A stretch of 64,000 bases of DNA. It comes from Vibrio sinus. Lineage in GTDB: Bacteria; Pseudomonadota; Gammaproteobacteria; Enterobacterales; Vibrionaceae. The stretch lies in NCBI RefSeq assembly GCF_023634645.1, contig NZ_JAMKMR010000001.1:496001-560000 (forward strand), in the 5' to 3' direction. The position numbers and the translations under genes were made by a program. The notes below the pieces were generated by a model. It had not been told where the DNA came from. It saw nothing but the letters and a program-made list of their open reading frames with translations, and did no database searches. Below are positions 29,167 through 37,009 of the stretch, in pieces; positions within the stretch are counted from its first letter, which is position 1; each line of letters starts with the position of its first letter.

Positions 29167-30026
29167 GTAATAGTGAAGTGTTCAATTTATACGGTTACAA
29201 AGTCCTTGCTAAAGCGCTATCGCCTAGCGAAATCTCACAGCTTGATACCACGGACAGACAGCTCACCGCACAAGCCAAAGACATTTTACAACAAGTACAA
29301 CGCAGCGGCTCTTCACTGGCTCAGTTTTATAAAACGTCACCAAAACAACTCATTGTGGTGCCAGAGAGAGACGATCCGACAAAAGTATGCCGAATAGAAT
29401 ATTTAACCGAAAGCCACGAATTCATTAAGCGCACATTGGTTCCTAAACTTGCCAAACTCATACAAGATGAAATTGGTCAGCCTGTAGCGTTATTTAAAGA
29501 CAAGTGCAATGCCAAAAATCCTGGAGGCGGAGCATTTAGGCCACACCAAGATGTCGTCGCCTATCGTCATTTCGAGCCTAACTATCACGTCACTGCCGCC
29601 ATATTTCTCGACGAAGCTACACAGGAAAATGGATGCCTGAATTTTGCAACCAATTACAAGCAGTTGGATAAGGCGTTATTTGAGTCAACCGAGCTTATCA
29701 ACCAACAATATCTGCCTGTCTTCCCTCGTTATCAAGGAGGAGCCCTGCATGGAGATATTCAAGAAGAAGTTTGTAAACATTTAGATTGGCAGATGCTTGA
29801 AGCCAAGCCTGGTGACGTAGTCTTATTTGACTCTTACGTCCCACACTATTCCGAAGCAAACCGCTCACAACACTCAAGAAGAGCCATGTTTTTCACCTTT
29901 AACCTTGCCGGGCAAGGCCAGTACTACCTAGATTACTACCGGATGAAATATGAGCAATACGATAATCCCGTCTTTCACATTTCAACACCTTCGGAACATT
30001 TAGCATCTGAAGACGCTGGGCAATAG
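29163..30026 (+). CDS. phnY: PhnY-type Fe(II)/2-oxoglutarate AEP dioxygenase
   Basis: 287 residues of the phytanoyl-CoA dioxygenase family. The facial triad is His128-x-Asp130 (FRPHQD) and His228 (VPHYSEAN), and the 2-oxoglutarate-binding Arg lies just after (SQHSRRAMFF). It hydroxylates C1 of 2-aminoethylphosphonate, giving the substrate of PhnZ. Translation is coupled to phnZ through ATGA at 29163-29166. With PhnZ it forms an oxidative route that needs no transaminase or phosphonatase, and neither is found here. Confidence 0.9.
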   Translation: MSNSEVFNLYGYKVLAKALSPSEISQLDTTDRQLTAQAKDILQQVQRSGSSLAQFYKTSPKQLIVVPERDDPTKVCRIEYLTESHEFIKRTLVPKLAKLIQDEIGQPVALFKDKCNAKNPGGGAFRPHQDVVAYRHFEPNYHVTAAIFLDEATQENGCLNFATNYKQLDKALFESTELINQQYLPVFPRYQGGALHGDIQEEVCKHLDWQMLEAKPGDVVLFDSYVPHYSEANRSQHSRRAMFFTFNLAGQGQYYLDYYRMKYEQYDNPVFHISTPSEHLASEDAGQ

Positions 30027-30305
30027 ATTCCTTAATTTTATGCTTGCATCCCTCAAGTGCCCTATCGCACTTGAGGGTATAGGCTGGCTAATATTTAGTC
30101 AAACAACTAATTAAACCCCCAATTTAATATAATCCTTTCCGGAATTTAACCACAAGCTGATATTCGGTTAACTAGATGAACAAGGTTATTCATGTCTCGT
30201 TCACTCTAAAAAGAATAATATACGAATCAAAGGAAACATTAATTACAAACGTAATTTTAACACTGAATCCTAGGTTAATTATTAAGCTTATTTGGAGCGT
30301 ATATT

Positions 30306-30698
30306 ATGAAAAAATCAATTCTATCTCTCTTAGCCATTTCTGCTTTAGCTTCAGCCAGTGTTTTTGCCGCGACAAGCACGCCAACAAACGCTACAGCTGT
30401 AAATACCGTTTCTTCTACAGCAATAACCCAGAGTACAGGTGACGTCCAATTCAAGGTTACGCCAATGAGTAATTTGACTAATGTAACTGTATCGGAAAAT
30501 GGCCATGCTCTTAGTAATTATCCAGTTCAGCTAAAAGGGGCAACGACAACGGAAACGTTTACTACAGATAAATCCGGCACGTTTTATATTCCTGCTGTAA
30601 CACATGCAAATAAAAGTTATACATTGCTAGTAAAAAATCAAAATGGTCAAGTATTCAAGAAAACGGTATTTATTTCTGACCCTGCCTCAAACAACTAA
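30306..30698 (+). CDS. Secreted Ig-like hypothetical protein
   Basis: 130 residues with a standard signal peptide (SVFA|ATSTP), a Thr/Ser/Ala-rich spacer, and a beta-sandwich-like domain (VQFKVTPMSNLTNVTVSENGHALSNYPVQL...FYIPAVTHANKSYTLLVKNQNGQ) resembling carboxypeptidase-regulatory or Ig folds. It has its own AT-rich upstream region (30027-30305, no gene seen) and a strong terminator after it. Function unknown. Confidence 0.75.
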   Translation: MKKSILSLLAISALASASVFAATSTPTNATAVNTVSSTAITQSTGDVQFKVTPMSNLTNVTVSENGHALSNYPVQLKGATTTETFTTDKSGTFYIPAVTHANKSYTLLVKNQNGQVFKKTVFISDPASNN

Positions 30699-30725
30699 CG
30701 ACGAATAAAAGTCTAGAACACGCAG

Positions 30726-30749
30726 AATAAAGGGGCTCGCCCCTTTATT
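30726..30749. terminator. Bidirectional intrinsic terminator
   Basis: Perfect 10-bp stem AATAAAGGGG / CCCCTTTATT with a CTCG tetraloop, between the converging genes ending at 30698 and 30776. The A/T-rich stem base serves as the U-tract in both directions. Confidence 0.85.
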
Positions 30750-30775
30750 CAAATTTAGCTCTGGTGACGTTCACG

Positions 30776-31390
30776 TTATTGGGCATGCCACTCAACTTCA
30801 ACTAACGTTTCTTCTCCGCATTTAAGGCGACATACAAACACATCGCCTTGATGGACCTCACCCACACCTTCTGGTGTTCCAGTCATCACAATATCCCCAT
30901 CACATAATGTGGTGTATGATCGAAGCTCATCTAAGATAACACTTGGCGGATACATCATCTGTTTAACATGACCGCACTGAACCCTAACACTATTAATGTA
31001 CAACTCAATCTGAAGATCAGACATATCGATACCTTGTAAGGACACAAAGCGACTGAATACGGCGGAATTGTCGAAACTTTTTGCCCGCTCCCAAGGAAGC
31101 CCTTTTGCTTTTAGACTTGATTGCAACTCTCTTTTGGTTAAATCCAATCCAACGCCGACCCCATGGTAGTCACCATCTTGCACAAGAAAGCAAATCTCAG
31201 CTTCATAATGCAAAGGTTCATGATGAGAGGCGTAAAGCTGATGAGCGATGCTACTAGCAGGCTTGTTAAACACCACCATTTCATCAGGAACAGAGTTGTT
31301 TAGCTCTTGAATATGATCCAAATAATTTCTGCCAACGCAGACCACTTTAGTTGGAACAATCACTCTTTCACCCATTGTTACTGAATACAT
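30776..31390 (-). CDS. Fumarylacetoacetate-hydrolase-family enzyme
   Basis: 204 residues from ATG 31390, which follows AAGGTAGGTGAC; the longer frame from 31426 lacks a ribosome site. FAH core motifs: VCVGRNYLDHIQELNN, FNKPASSI, HYEAEICFLV with the metal-binding Glu pair, KSFDNSAVFSRF, and MTGTPEGVGEV near the C-terminus. Small FAH proteins of this kind act as acylpyruvases, oxaloacetate decarboxylases or tautomerases. Cytoplasmic; specificity not determinable here. Confidence 0.88.
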   Translation of the reverse strand: MYSVTMGERVIVPTKVVCVGRNYLDHIQELNNSVPDEMVVFNKPASSIAHQLYASHHEPLHYEAEICFLVQDGDYHGVGVGLDLTKRELQSSLKAKGLPWERAKSFDNSAVFSRFVSLQGIDMSDLQIELYINSVRVQCGHVKQMMYPPSVILDELRSYTTLCDGDIVMTGTPEGVGEVHQGDVFVCRLKCGEETLVEVEWHAQ

Positions 31391-31488
31391 GTCACCTACC
31401 TTCGCCGCTTCATTTTTTCTCTTCAATTTTTGCTATTGTAGCCGAAATTATCATCACTATTCGAATTGTTATCAGTACGCGCTACTGT

Positions 31489-31533
31489 GTTGCCCTAAAT
31501 TAGTGATAACTCACTAAATTGGGGCAACTTTTT
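31489..31533 (+). terminator. Long hairpin followed by T5
   Basis: An 18-bp imperfect stem (31489-31506 with 31511-31528; 16 matches plus one G-U) and a TAAC loop, followed by TTTTT on the plus strand. It lies about 100 bp upstream of the FAH gene's start. No plus-strand gene precedes it, so it may insulate the FAH promoter or end an antisense transcript. Confidence 0.55.
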
Positions 31534-31770
31534 GTTCCGAGCTGTTACTCAATGCCCATTTAATTAGGTATGTCGTTTTGGCACGTTGATTGCTCTGCTC
31601 TAAGTTGCGAATACTACGCACGTATTTGCACTTACATCTTGTTGTTCTGTACCTAAGCTCCCTCGTGGTGCTTTTAGCGTCGAAGACCTTGAAACGTCAT
31701 TGCTTAGGTATTGGGATTGTTGTGACTTTCATGTCCTTTGCCTCCAATTTATTGGAGGCATTTTCTTTTT
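31534..31770 (+). ncRNA. Candidate structured RNA or leader ahead of an EamA transporter
   Basis: No convincing protein is encoded here. A perfect 9-bp closing helix, TACCTAAGC (31650-31658) with GCTTAGGTA (31702-31710), encloses a 43-nt lobe, and a strong intrinsic terminator (31739-31770) closes the segment 60 bp before the EamA start. The arrangement fits either an independent small RNA or a transcription-attenuating leader of the transporter gene. I cannot match it to a known riboswitch class. Confidence 0.45.
31739..31770 (+). terminator. Intrinsic terminator before the EamA gene
   Basis: Perfect 9-bp stem TGCCTCCAA / TTGGAGGCA, a TTTA loop, then TTTTCTTTTT. It is upstream of the coding start at 31830, not after a gene, which is why an RNA product or attenuation is suspected. 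Confidence 0.85.
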
Positions 31771-31829
31771 CCATTTCACTCACTATGCCATTATGCTAAA
31801 CCAAACCATGACCGCTACTACAAAAATCA

Positions 31830-32723
31830 ATGGAACATTCTCCTATTAAAGGGGCAATATGGATGCTCACTGCGGGCCTTTCCTTTGCCTTAGTCAACAG
31901 CTTGGTACAAGTTGCAAGCATCCACTATGGATTAACCTCAACCACTGTTGGGCTGATCCAGTACTTTATTGCCCTCTGCGCCATTTTGCCTTACTTGAAT
32001 TCGTTAGGCATTCGAGAATCATTAAAAACTAACTTTCTCGGCATGCATATCTTTCGTGTGTTTTTGTCTGTTATTGGCATTCAACTTTGGCTGTGGGCAC
32101 TCGCCTACCCTGTTCCCATTTGGCAAGGCATCGCCCTTCTCATGACCTCTCCTTTATTTGCAACCATAGGCTCAGGCTTGCTGTTGAAAGAAAACGTCGG
32201 TGTGGCGCGCTGGGGAGCAACACTGTTTGGCTTTATCGGAGCCATGATCATATTAGAGCCTTGGTCTGACGCTTTTAGCTGGGCATCCATGCTCCCCATT
32301 GGAGCCGCTTTCTTTTGGGCCTGTTACTCCCTAATGGTTAAGAAGCTGTCTGCAACCGACTCTCCCTCAACGATTGTCGTCTATTTGCTGCTACTGATTA
32401 CCCCTTTTAACCTGCTACTTGCCTTTCCCGAGTGGACAACACCGAAAGGGGCCACCATCTGGATCATATTAGTAATCGCAGGGGTTATGACGGCGTTGGC
32501 ACAGTGGGCCATTGTCAAAGCATACTCGGTGGCGGATGCATCGTTCGTGCAACCTTTCGATCATGCCAAATTACCGCTAAACGTTCTGGCAGGATGGCTG
32601 GTCTTTCATTGGGTGCCGCCAGGTAGATTGTGGCTAGGTGCAGCCATTATCATTGCATCGGTTGCATTTATTACCCATTGGGAAGCAAAAAAACAAAAAT
32701 CAATGAAAGAAACAACTGAGTGA
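31830..32723 (+). CDS. EamA/DMT-family transporter
   Basis: 297 residues, ten predicted membrane helices in two EamA repeats (GAIWMLTAGLSFALVNSLVQ; the second from MLPIGAAFFWACYSLMVKKL to AGWLVFHWVPPGRLWLG). The QPFDHAKLPLNVLAGWLVF segment is typical of the family. The ribosome site is weak (CAAAAATCA before ATG), consistent with post-transcriptional control. It lies 43 bp upstream of the glutaredoxin-like gene. Substrate unknown. Confidence 0.87.
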   Translation: MEHSPIKGAIWMLTAGLSFALVNSLVQVASIHYGLTSTTVGLIQYFIALCAILPYLNSLGIRESLKTNFLGMHIFRVFLSVIGIQLWLWALAYPVPIWQGIALLMTSPLFATIGSGLLLKENVGVARWGATLFGFIGAMIILEPWSDAFSWASMLPIGAAFFWACYSLMVKKLSATDSPSTIVVYLLLLITPFNLLLAFPEWTTPKGATIWIILVIAGVMTALAQWAIVKAYSVADASFVQPFDHAKLPLNVLAGWLVFHWVPPGRLWLGAAIIIASVAFITHWEAKKQKSMKETTE

Positions 32724-32766
32724 CAAGTTCTACTAATACAGAGCAGACATTCAGGAGCAAACGCAC

Positions 32767-33390
32767 ATGACCACACCAATTAAAGTTACCTTATACCGCT
32801 GGGCAGGAAGCTGGGGGCCATTTAAAGTGAACATCCCCTGCGGTGAGTGCACACTAACTAAAGATATCTTATCGGACACGTTTGCCAATGAGCTGTCTGA
32901 CGTGCCTATCGATTTGGAAGTGAAAGACTGGCTTTCTAATTGGTGGGAACCTTTAAAGGTTGGCGCTTGGCATGCGCCCATTATTATGGTGGAAGGAAAA
33001 GTCATCAGCCAAGGCGAAGCGCTGAACCGTGGTGTATTGGTTCAATCTGTCATTCAAGAGTGGACCAAACGAGATACCTTAAAAGGCAATATTGTTTACG
33101 GTAAAGCCACATGCCCATTCTGTGTCAAAGCCAAGAACTTGTTAGACGAAGCGGGTATCGACTACCAGTATTTTGATGTCGTCAAAGACAGCTCAGCGTT
33201 ATATCGAATGATCCCTGAAGTTAAAGCCCATATTGGTCTAAAAACACCCGTTACCGTACCGCAAATTTGGTTAGACGGACAATACATCGGTGGTTCTGAT
33301 AACCTCGAAGCCTGGTTAAAAGAAAAAGGCGTCACTGTGATTCCTGATAATGTTGTGGACATTGAATCGAATCAGAGCTCTGCAGGTTAG
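32767..33390 (+). CDS. Two-domain glutaredoxin-like protein
   Basis: 207 residues with two thioredoxin folds. The N-terminal half carries a CGEC centre (NIPCGECTLT, around residue 26). The C-terminal half is a classical glutaredoxin with CPFC (GKATCPFCVKAKNLLDEAG, around residue 117), the TVPQIWLDGQYIGG cis-Pro motif and the GG glutathione loop. No signal peptide, so a cytoplasmic thiol-disulfide oxidoreductase. It probably shares a transcript with the EamA transporter. Confidence 0.88.
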   Translation: MTTPIKVTLYRWAGSWGPFKVNIPCGECTLTKDILSDTFANELSDVPIDLEVKDWLSNWWEPLKVGAWHAPIIMVEGKVISQGEALNRGVLVQSVIQEWTKRDTLKGNIVYGKATCPFCVKAKNLLDEAGIDYQYFDVVKDSSALYRMIPEVKAHIGLKTPVTVPQIWLDGQYIGGSDNLEAWLKEKGVTVIPDNVVDIESNQSSAG

Positions 33391-33404
33391 ACCCAAATAT
33401 CCAT

Positions 33405-33433
33405 TTGAGCCAGACTGAGATATTCTGGCTCAA
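33405..33433 (+). terminator. Hairpin after the glutaredoxin gene
   Basis: 10-bp stem TTGAGCCAGA / TCTGGCTCAA with a 9-nt loop, 15 bp after the stop; only a short T-run follows. The stem sequence is nearly shared with the hairpin at 42211-42242. Confidence 0.65.
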
Positions 33434-33649
33434 GATTTACCCTTACTACTCTCGGTGTAGAGTGAGTTTCACTCCTCTTTGCTCAAATTAGCACATGCTC
33501 AATTTTTAGTATGTAATACATTAAAACCGATAAGAAAACACGAAAATCACCATAGAGAATCTAACAAACTGGCTGCAATCGCACTAAACTTTACCGCAAA
33601 TCGCCAACATTAAGTTCTTTGGGTAAAAAGCTGTGAGGGAGCACTGCAA

Positions 33650-34321
33650 ATGAAGCTACTTTTAGTGGAAGACGACTTAGAGATTGCTGGGTTCATTACT
33701 AAAGGTTTTTTCGAGCAAGGTCATTCTATTTTTCATGAAACTGAAGCAAAAACAGGGCTTATTCGTGCCGCAAGTGAGCATTTCGATGTCATCATATTCG
33801 ATCGCATGCTACCGGGTATGGATGGTATTGATGCTGTACGCGTGCTGCGGCAAAGCCAAGTGTATTCTCCTGTACTCATCCTCACCGCTAAAGACAGCAT
33901 AGGAGATAGAGTAGCTGGCCTTGAAGCCGGTGCCGACGATTACATGGTCAAACCATTCGCTTTTGAAGAGCTCAATGCCAGAGTTAAGGCTTTAGCTCGC
34001 CGCCAGCCATTTAGCGAAAACTCAACCCAGTTAACAGCAGGTCCACTTACATTGGACAAACTTAGCCGAAAAGTAACGCACTCTGGTATCGAGTTAGAGT
34101 TGCTGCCTCGTGAATATCAAATACTTGAGTTGTTACTTTCCAATCAAGGGGAGCTCGTTACTAAAACTATGTTGCTTGAACAAGTATGGGGGTTTCAATT
34201 TGACCCTAATACCAGCCTCGTTCAAACTCATGTCAGCAGACTGAGAAACAAAGTAGACAAAGCTTTCAACACCGAGCTAATTAAAACTGTACGCGGGGCA
34301 GGCTATGTCCTCTCTTTCTGA
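33650..34321 (+). CDS. OmpR/PhoB-type response regulator
   Basis: 223 residues: receiver domain (EDD at 7-9, phospho-acceptor Asp51 in IIFDRMLPGMDG, Lys in MVKPF) and a C-terminal winged helix (LLPREYQILELLLSNQGELVTKTMLLEQVWGFQFDP). It overlaps the histidine kinase gene by 17 bp and forms a two-component pair with it. It resembles the copper/heavy-metal CusR/QseB-like branch, but the stimulus cannot be set from sequence. Confidence 0.93.
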   Translation: MKLLLVEDDLEIAGFITKGFFEQGHSIFHETEAKTGLIRAASEHFDVIIFDRMLPGMDGIDAVRVLRQSQVYSPVLILTAKDSIGDRVAGLEAGADDYMVKPFAFEELNARVKALARRQPFSENSTQLTAGPLTLDKLSRKVTHSGIELELLPREYQILELLLSNQGELVTKTMLLEQVWGFQFDPNTSLVQTHVSRLRNKVDKAFNTELIKTVRGAGYVLSF

Positions 34322-35711
34322 GTTGAGCTCTGGTACGATTTGGCGATCCTCTACATTTAAATATACATTGATCTCCTCTGCACTTTTTTTCGTCTCAGCT
34401 TTAATCTTGCTGGGTATCGTTGGAGGGGCATTTCTTTATAAAACCAATCAAGCTGACAAACAGGAGCAAAGTGAAGCATTTATTTGGATAGCCGAAGAGA
34501 TTGATAAGAAAGGAATTAGCTGGCTTAATGAAGAATTTAGCCTTGAAGCAAGTGATCTGAACGACCTATCATTCTGGAATAGTCGAATTCAGAATAATCA
34601 GTACGCCATATATCTTGATGTCAATAATCAAAGGTACGGATACTTACCTCTTGCTAAAGCCACGTCAGGTTGGAGCTGGCAACATATAGACATCAGCCAA
34701 ACTGACGAACATGGTGAGATTCATATTGAACACCTCAACATCAGGGTTCTTCGTCGGAGCTTTGATAGTGGTGGAACACTGGTCATCGCGGCAAATGAAA
34801 GCTATGACTATCAGTCCACGCGCAGTGCTATTTTAAGTGGGCTAGTATGGGTGTGTCTGACCGCACTACCACTGTCTGTGTTAATCGCATACCAGCTAAG
34901 TCACAAAGTGTACCAAAGGCTAGATTTGCTTTCGGATAGCCTAGAATCTATTGGGGCATTAGACCTTGGAGAACGTTTGCCCACATCAGATAAAGCCGAT
35001 GAATTTGACCGTCTATCGATGCACATTAATCAAATGTTGGCTAGAATCGAACACCTCAATACCAATATTGAAGACGTCACTATAGGTATTGCGCATGATT
35101 TAAAAACCCCACTAACTAGGTTAGCCAATCAGCTGCAGTTAATAGAAATGGATCCCAACAACTCAGGCGAGCACGCAGAAAAAGCACAACATCAAGTCGC
35201 TGCTATGCTAACCACATTCAATAGTCTTTTGCGCCTCAGTGAAATTGAGTCAGGCAAGAGAAAAGCTCACTTTACTCCAGTAGATTTGTCCGGGCTGATT
35301 GATAATCTCGTTGAAAGCTACAAGCCCGTTTTTGAAGATCATAAGCTGCAACTCTCAAGCGCAATTGTACCCGGAATCTCAGTTGCCGGAGATACCGAGC
35401 TACTCAATCAAATGGTCATCAACGTATTTGAAAACAATATAAAGTACACAAAAATCAATGGGCGGGTATGGGTGCACCTTCAACCTTCTGAGTCAGGGGT
35501 GATGCTGCAACTAGGAGATGACGGCCCCGGTATTGATGCAGAGCACAAGGAACGCATTTTCGAACGCTTCTATACAGCCGATGCAAGTAGAAGCGAATCC
35601 AGTAATGGTTTGGGGCTTAGTCTGGTTCAGAGCATTGCCCACTTACACAATGCCACGATCAATCTACTGCCGGAACAGAAAGGCGCAGTTTTTAACATTC
35701 ATTTCAAATGA
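34305..35711 (+). CDS. Sensor histidine kinase of the two-component pair
   Basis: 468 residues. Two membrane helices (residues ~17-42 and ~178-198) flank a periplasmic sensor of about 135 residues, followed by HAMP, the phospho-acceptor His in IGIAHDLKTPLTRL, and the ATPase domain (N-box VFENNIKYT, DDGPGID, FERFYT, SNGLGLSLV). The gene is intact, but its last 158 bases and the following spacer occur again at 40899-41228. That second copy marks the boundary of an inserted segment. Confidence 0.93.
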   Translation: MSSLSELSSGTIWRSSTFKYTLISSALFFVSALILLGIVGGAFLYKTNQADKQEQSEAFIWIAEEIDKKGISWLNEEFSLEASDLNDLSFWNSRIQNNQYAIYLDVNNQRYGYLPLAKATSGWSWQHIDISQTDEHGEIHIEHLNIRVLRRSFDSGGTLVIAANESYDYQSTRSAILSGLVWVCLTALPLSVLIAYQLSHKVYQRLDLLSDSLESIGALDLGERLPTSDKADEFDRLSMHINQMLARIEHLNTNIEDVTIGIAHDLKTPLTRLANQLQLIEMDPNNSGEHAEKAQHQVAAMLTTFNSLLRLSEIESGKRKAHFTPVDLSGLIDNLVESYKPVFEDHKLQLSSAIVPGISVAGDTELLNQMVINVFENNIKYTKINGRVWVHLQPSESGVMLQLGDDGPGIDAEHKERIFERFYTADASRSESSNGLGLSLVQSIAHLHNATINLLPEQKGAVFNIHFK

Positions 35712-35883
35712 TAAACCATACAAAATTGTAATATTTGTCATAGGATCATGTAAACATCTCTAAGGTTTTCTCTACATATACTCCTTTTAATACTTTTAAA
35801 AAGGCAAGGAAAACCAAGTGAAATTACAAAGAACAAACACAATTTCAGACATTTTATCAATGAAGCTTTTTTCAGTACTACTG
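35554..35883 (+). repeat. Left 330-bp direct repeat of insertion 1
   Basis: Matches 40899-41228 base for base without net length change, with 17 differences by hand count (about 95%). It spans the end of the kinase gene, the spacer, and the start of a truncated esterase copy. That copy is 23 codons, beginning GTG at 35819 and reaching a TAG soon after the repeat ends. Confidence 0.92.
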
Positions 35884-36185
35884 GGGGTAATGACCGGGTA
35901 GCTGCGATAACCACCAACTTTTAATGTTGGTACATACTCGGCGCGGTTCATATTCCCAGGTACGGGTTGTGTCATGGAAGACTAGCTGTTACTGATTTAA
36001 CGTATTGGTAAATAATATCCCTCTAAAACCTGAAAGTACTGTGCAGGGTGTTCAATGGTCAAACTTTGCAACGCACACAACGTTTTAGAGATGGCAATTA
36101 AAGCTTACTATTATACGTAAGACATAGTCGTCTACTAGGATGATAGTTGAATGTATCTTTTCATTAATGCAAAGGAAGTTAAAAA
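35884..36185. other. Left inner edge of insertion 1, no gene
   Basis: About 300 bp of foreign sequence. A perfect 9-bp inverted repeat CTCTAAAAC / GTTTTAGAG (36021-36029 with 36082-36090) spans 70 bp. I see no protein or recognised mobile-element end. The last 30 bp hold the ribosome site (AAAGGAAG) of the lipoprotein gene. Confidence 0.5.
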
Positions 36186-36578
36186 ATGAGAATCACTTTA
36201 GTTATATCAGTACTTGCTCTGGCAGGGTGCTCGACTATGTTTAATAGTGGCAGCCAAACGATACTAGCAAAAACCTCAAATGATGCCAAACCTAAAGTTG
36301 ACATTACAACCCCTAGTGGGACGTATCAAACTACCCTACCAACAACCATAGTAGCGGTTCCTTCTACAAATACTGAAGTATCAATCACTGTTGTAGATCC
36401 TTGTTATGACCATGCAACCGTGGTGGTCAAAAAGTCTGTGACGCCTTCATATTGGGTAAACATTTTAAATGGATGGGGGTTTCTTATTGATGCAGCAACC
36501 GGAGATATGTGGAAGTATGACAATAACGTGATGGTACCTCTTAAGAAAAAGCAGGGTAATGAAGGGCTTTGCAGTTGA
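36186..36578 (+). CDS. Small lipoprotein
   Basis: 130 residues with a lipobox (LALAGCSTMF), a PEGA-like beta region (PKVDITTPSGTYQTTLPTTIVAVPS), and a C-terminal WGFLIDAATGDMWKYDNNVMVPL segment that recurs in a widespread group of small bacterial lipoproteins. Predicted location: outer or inner membrane, periplasmic face. It is inside insertion 1. A broken copy of its 3' part is present at 38031-38148, so the lipoprotein unit was duplicated within the island. Confidence 0.8.
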   Translation: MRITLVISVLALAGCSTMFNSGSQTILAKTSNDAKPKVDITTPSGTYQTTLPTTIVAVPSTNTEVSITVVDPCYDHATVVVKKSVTPSYWVNILNGWGFLIDAATGDMWKYDNNVMVPLKKKQGNEGLCS

Positions 36579-36594
36579 ATGAGCACAAGTTCGC

Positions 36595-36628
36595 TTATGC
36601 AGCTCAGCTAATAAATAGAGCTGCATAA
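36595..36628 (+). terminator. Terminator hairpin of the lipoprotein gene
   Basis: Perfect 11-bp stem TTATGCAGCTC / GAGCTGCATAA with a 12-nt loop, 17 bp after the stop. A near copy occurs at 38117-38148 between the two converging effector-like genes. Confidence 0.75.
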
Positions 36629-36709
36629 ACTGGGTGCAATGGAACGAATGATATGAACGCCTTCTCACACCCATAAAGTATTAATAAAATTAATCCATCT
36701 TCATATAAA

Positions 36710-36880
36710 GTAAATCTTACTAGATTGACTGGAATTATCATCAGATCTAACAATTAAAATATGAGTAGCCATCCATTAGGATGGTGGCTAATTCATATTC
36801 ATCCGTTAACTTTATTTAAAAACTCGCAGATAGGGTTAATTTAAGATAAGTATCACATTGATTTTATTTGTAAGTTTTAC
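36710..36880. promoter_or_regulatory. Paired GTAAnnnTTAC sites upstream of the 323-aa gene
   Basis: GTAAATCTTAC (36710-36720) and GTAAGTTTTAC (36870-36880), each a GTAA-3-TTAC palindrome and lying in opposite orientation by their flanks. The same pair appears at 40378-40388 and 40498-40508. The sequence after the second site (TTTATGTTAAATTTAATAA) is also shared with the other copy. It is a likely common promoter/operator of the duplicated genes. Confidence 0.55.
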
Positions 36881-37009
36881 TGTGATTTATGTTAAATTTA
36901 ATAACTTATTTCAAAGGTATAATCCCTTGTAAGATAGACTGGTATCTTGATTTGGTAGCTACCTTATTATAATAAAGCCATATCTTTATCATGGATTAAA
37001 ATATATATT

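Noticed and set aside
31590..31799. 69-codon frame before the EamA gene
   Set aside because: It runs through the terminator stem and T-run and has no ribosome site; the segment reads better as RNA structure.
31534..31830. FMN-type riboswitch before a RibN-like riboflavin transporter
   Set aside because: The EamA protein could suggest RibN, but I find no conserved FMN-element blocks in the leader.
36021..36090. 9-bp inverted repeat as transposon ends
   Set aside because: The arms enclose only 52 bp with no gene and no short target duplication; it may be a chance or regulatory palindrome.
35884..36185. Integron attC site or CRISPR repeats in the island
   Set aside because: No attC core sites, no repeated spacers and no cas genes; the repeats here are long direct copies of host gene ends.
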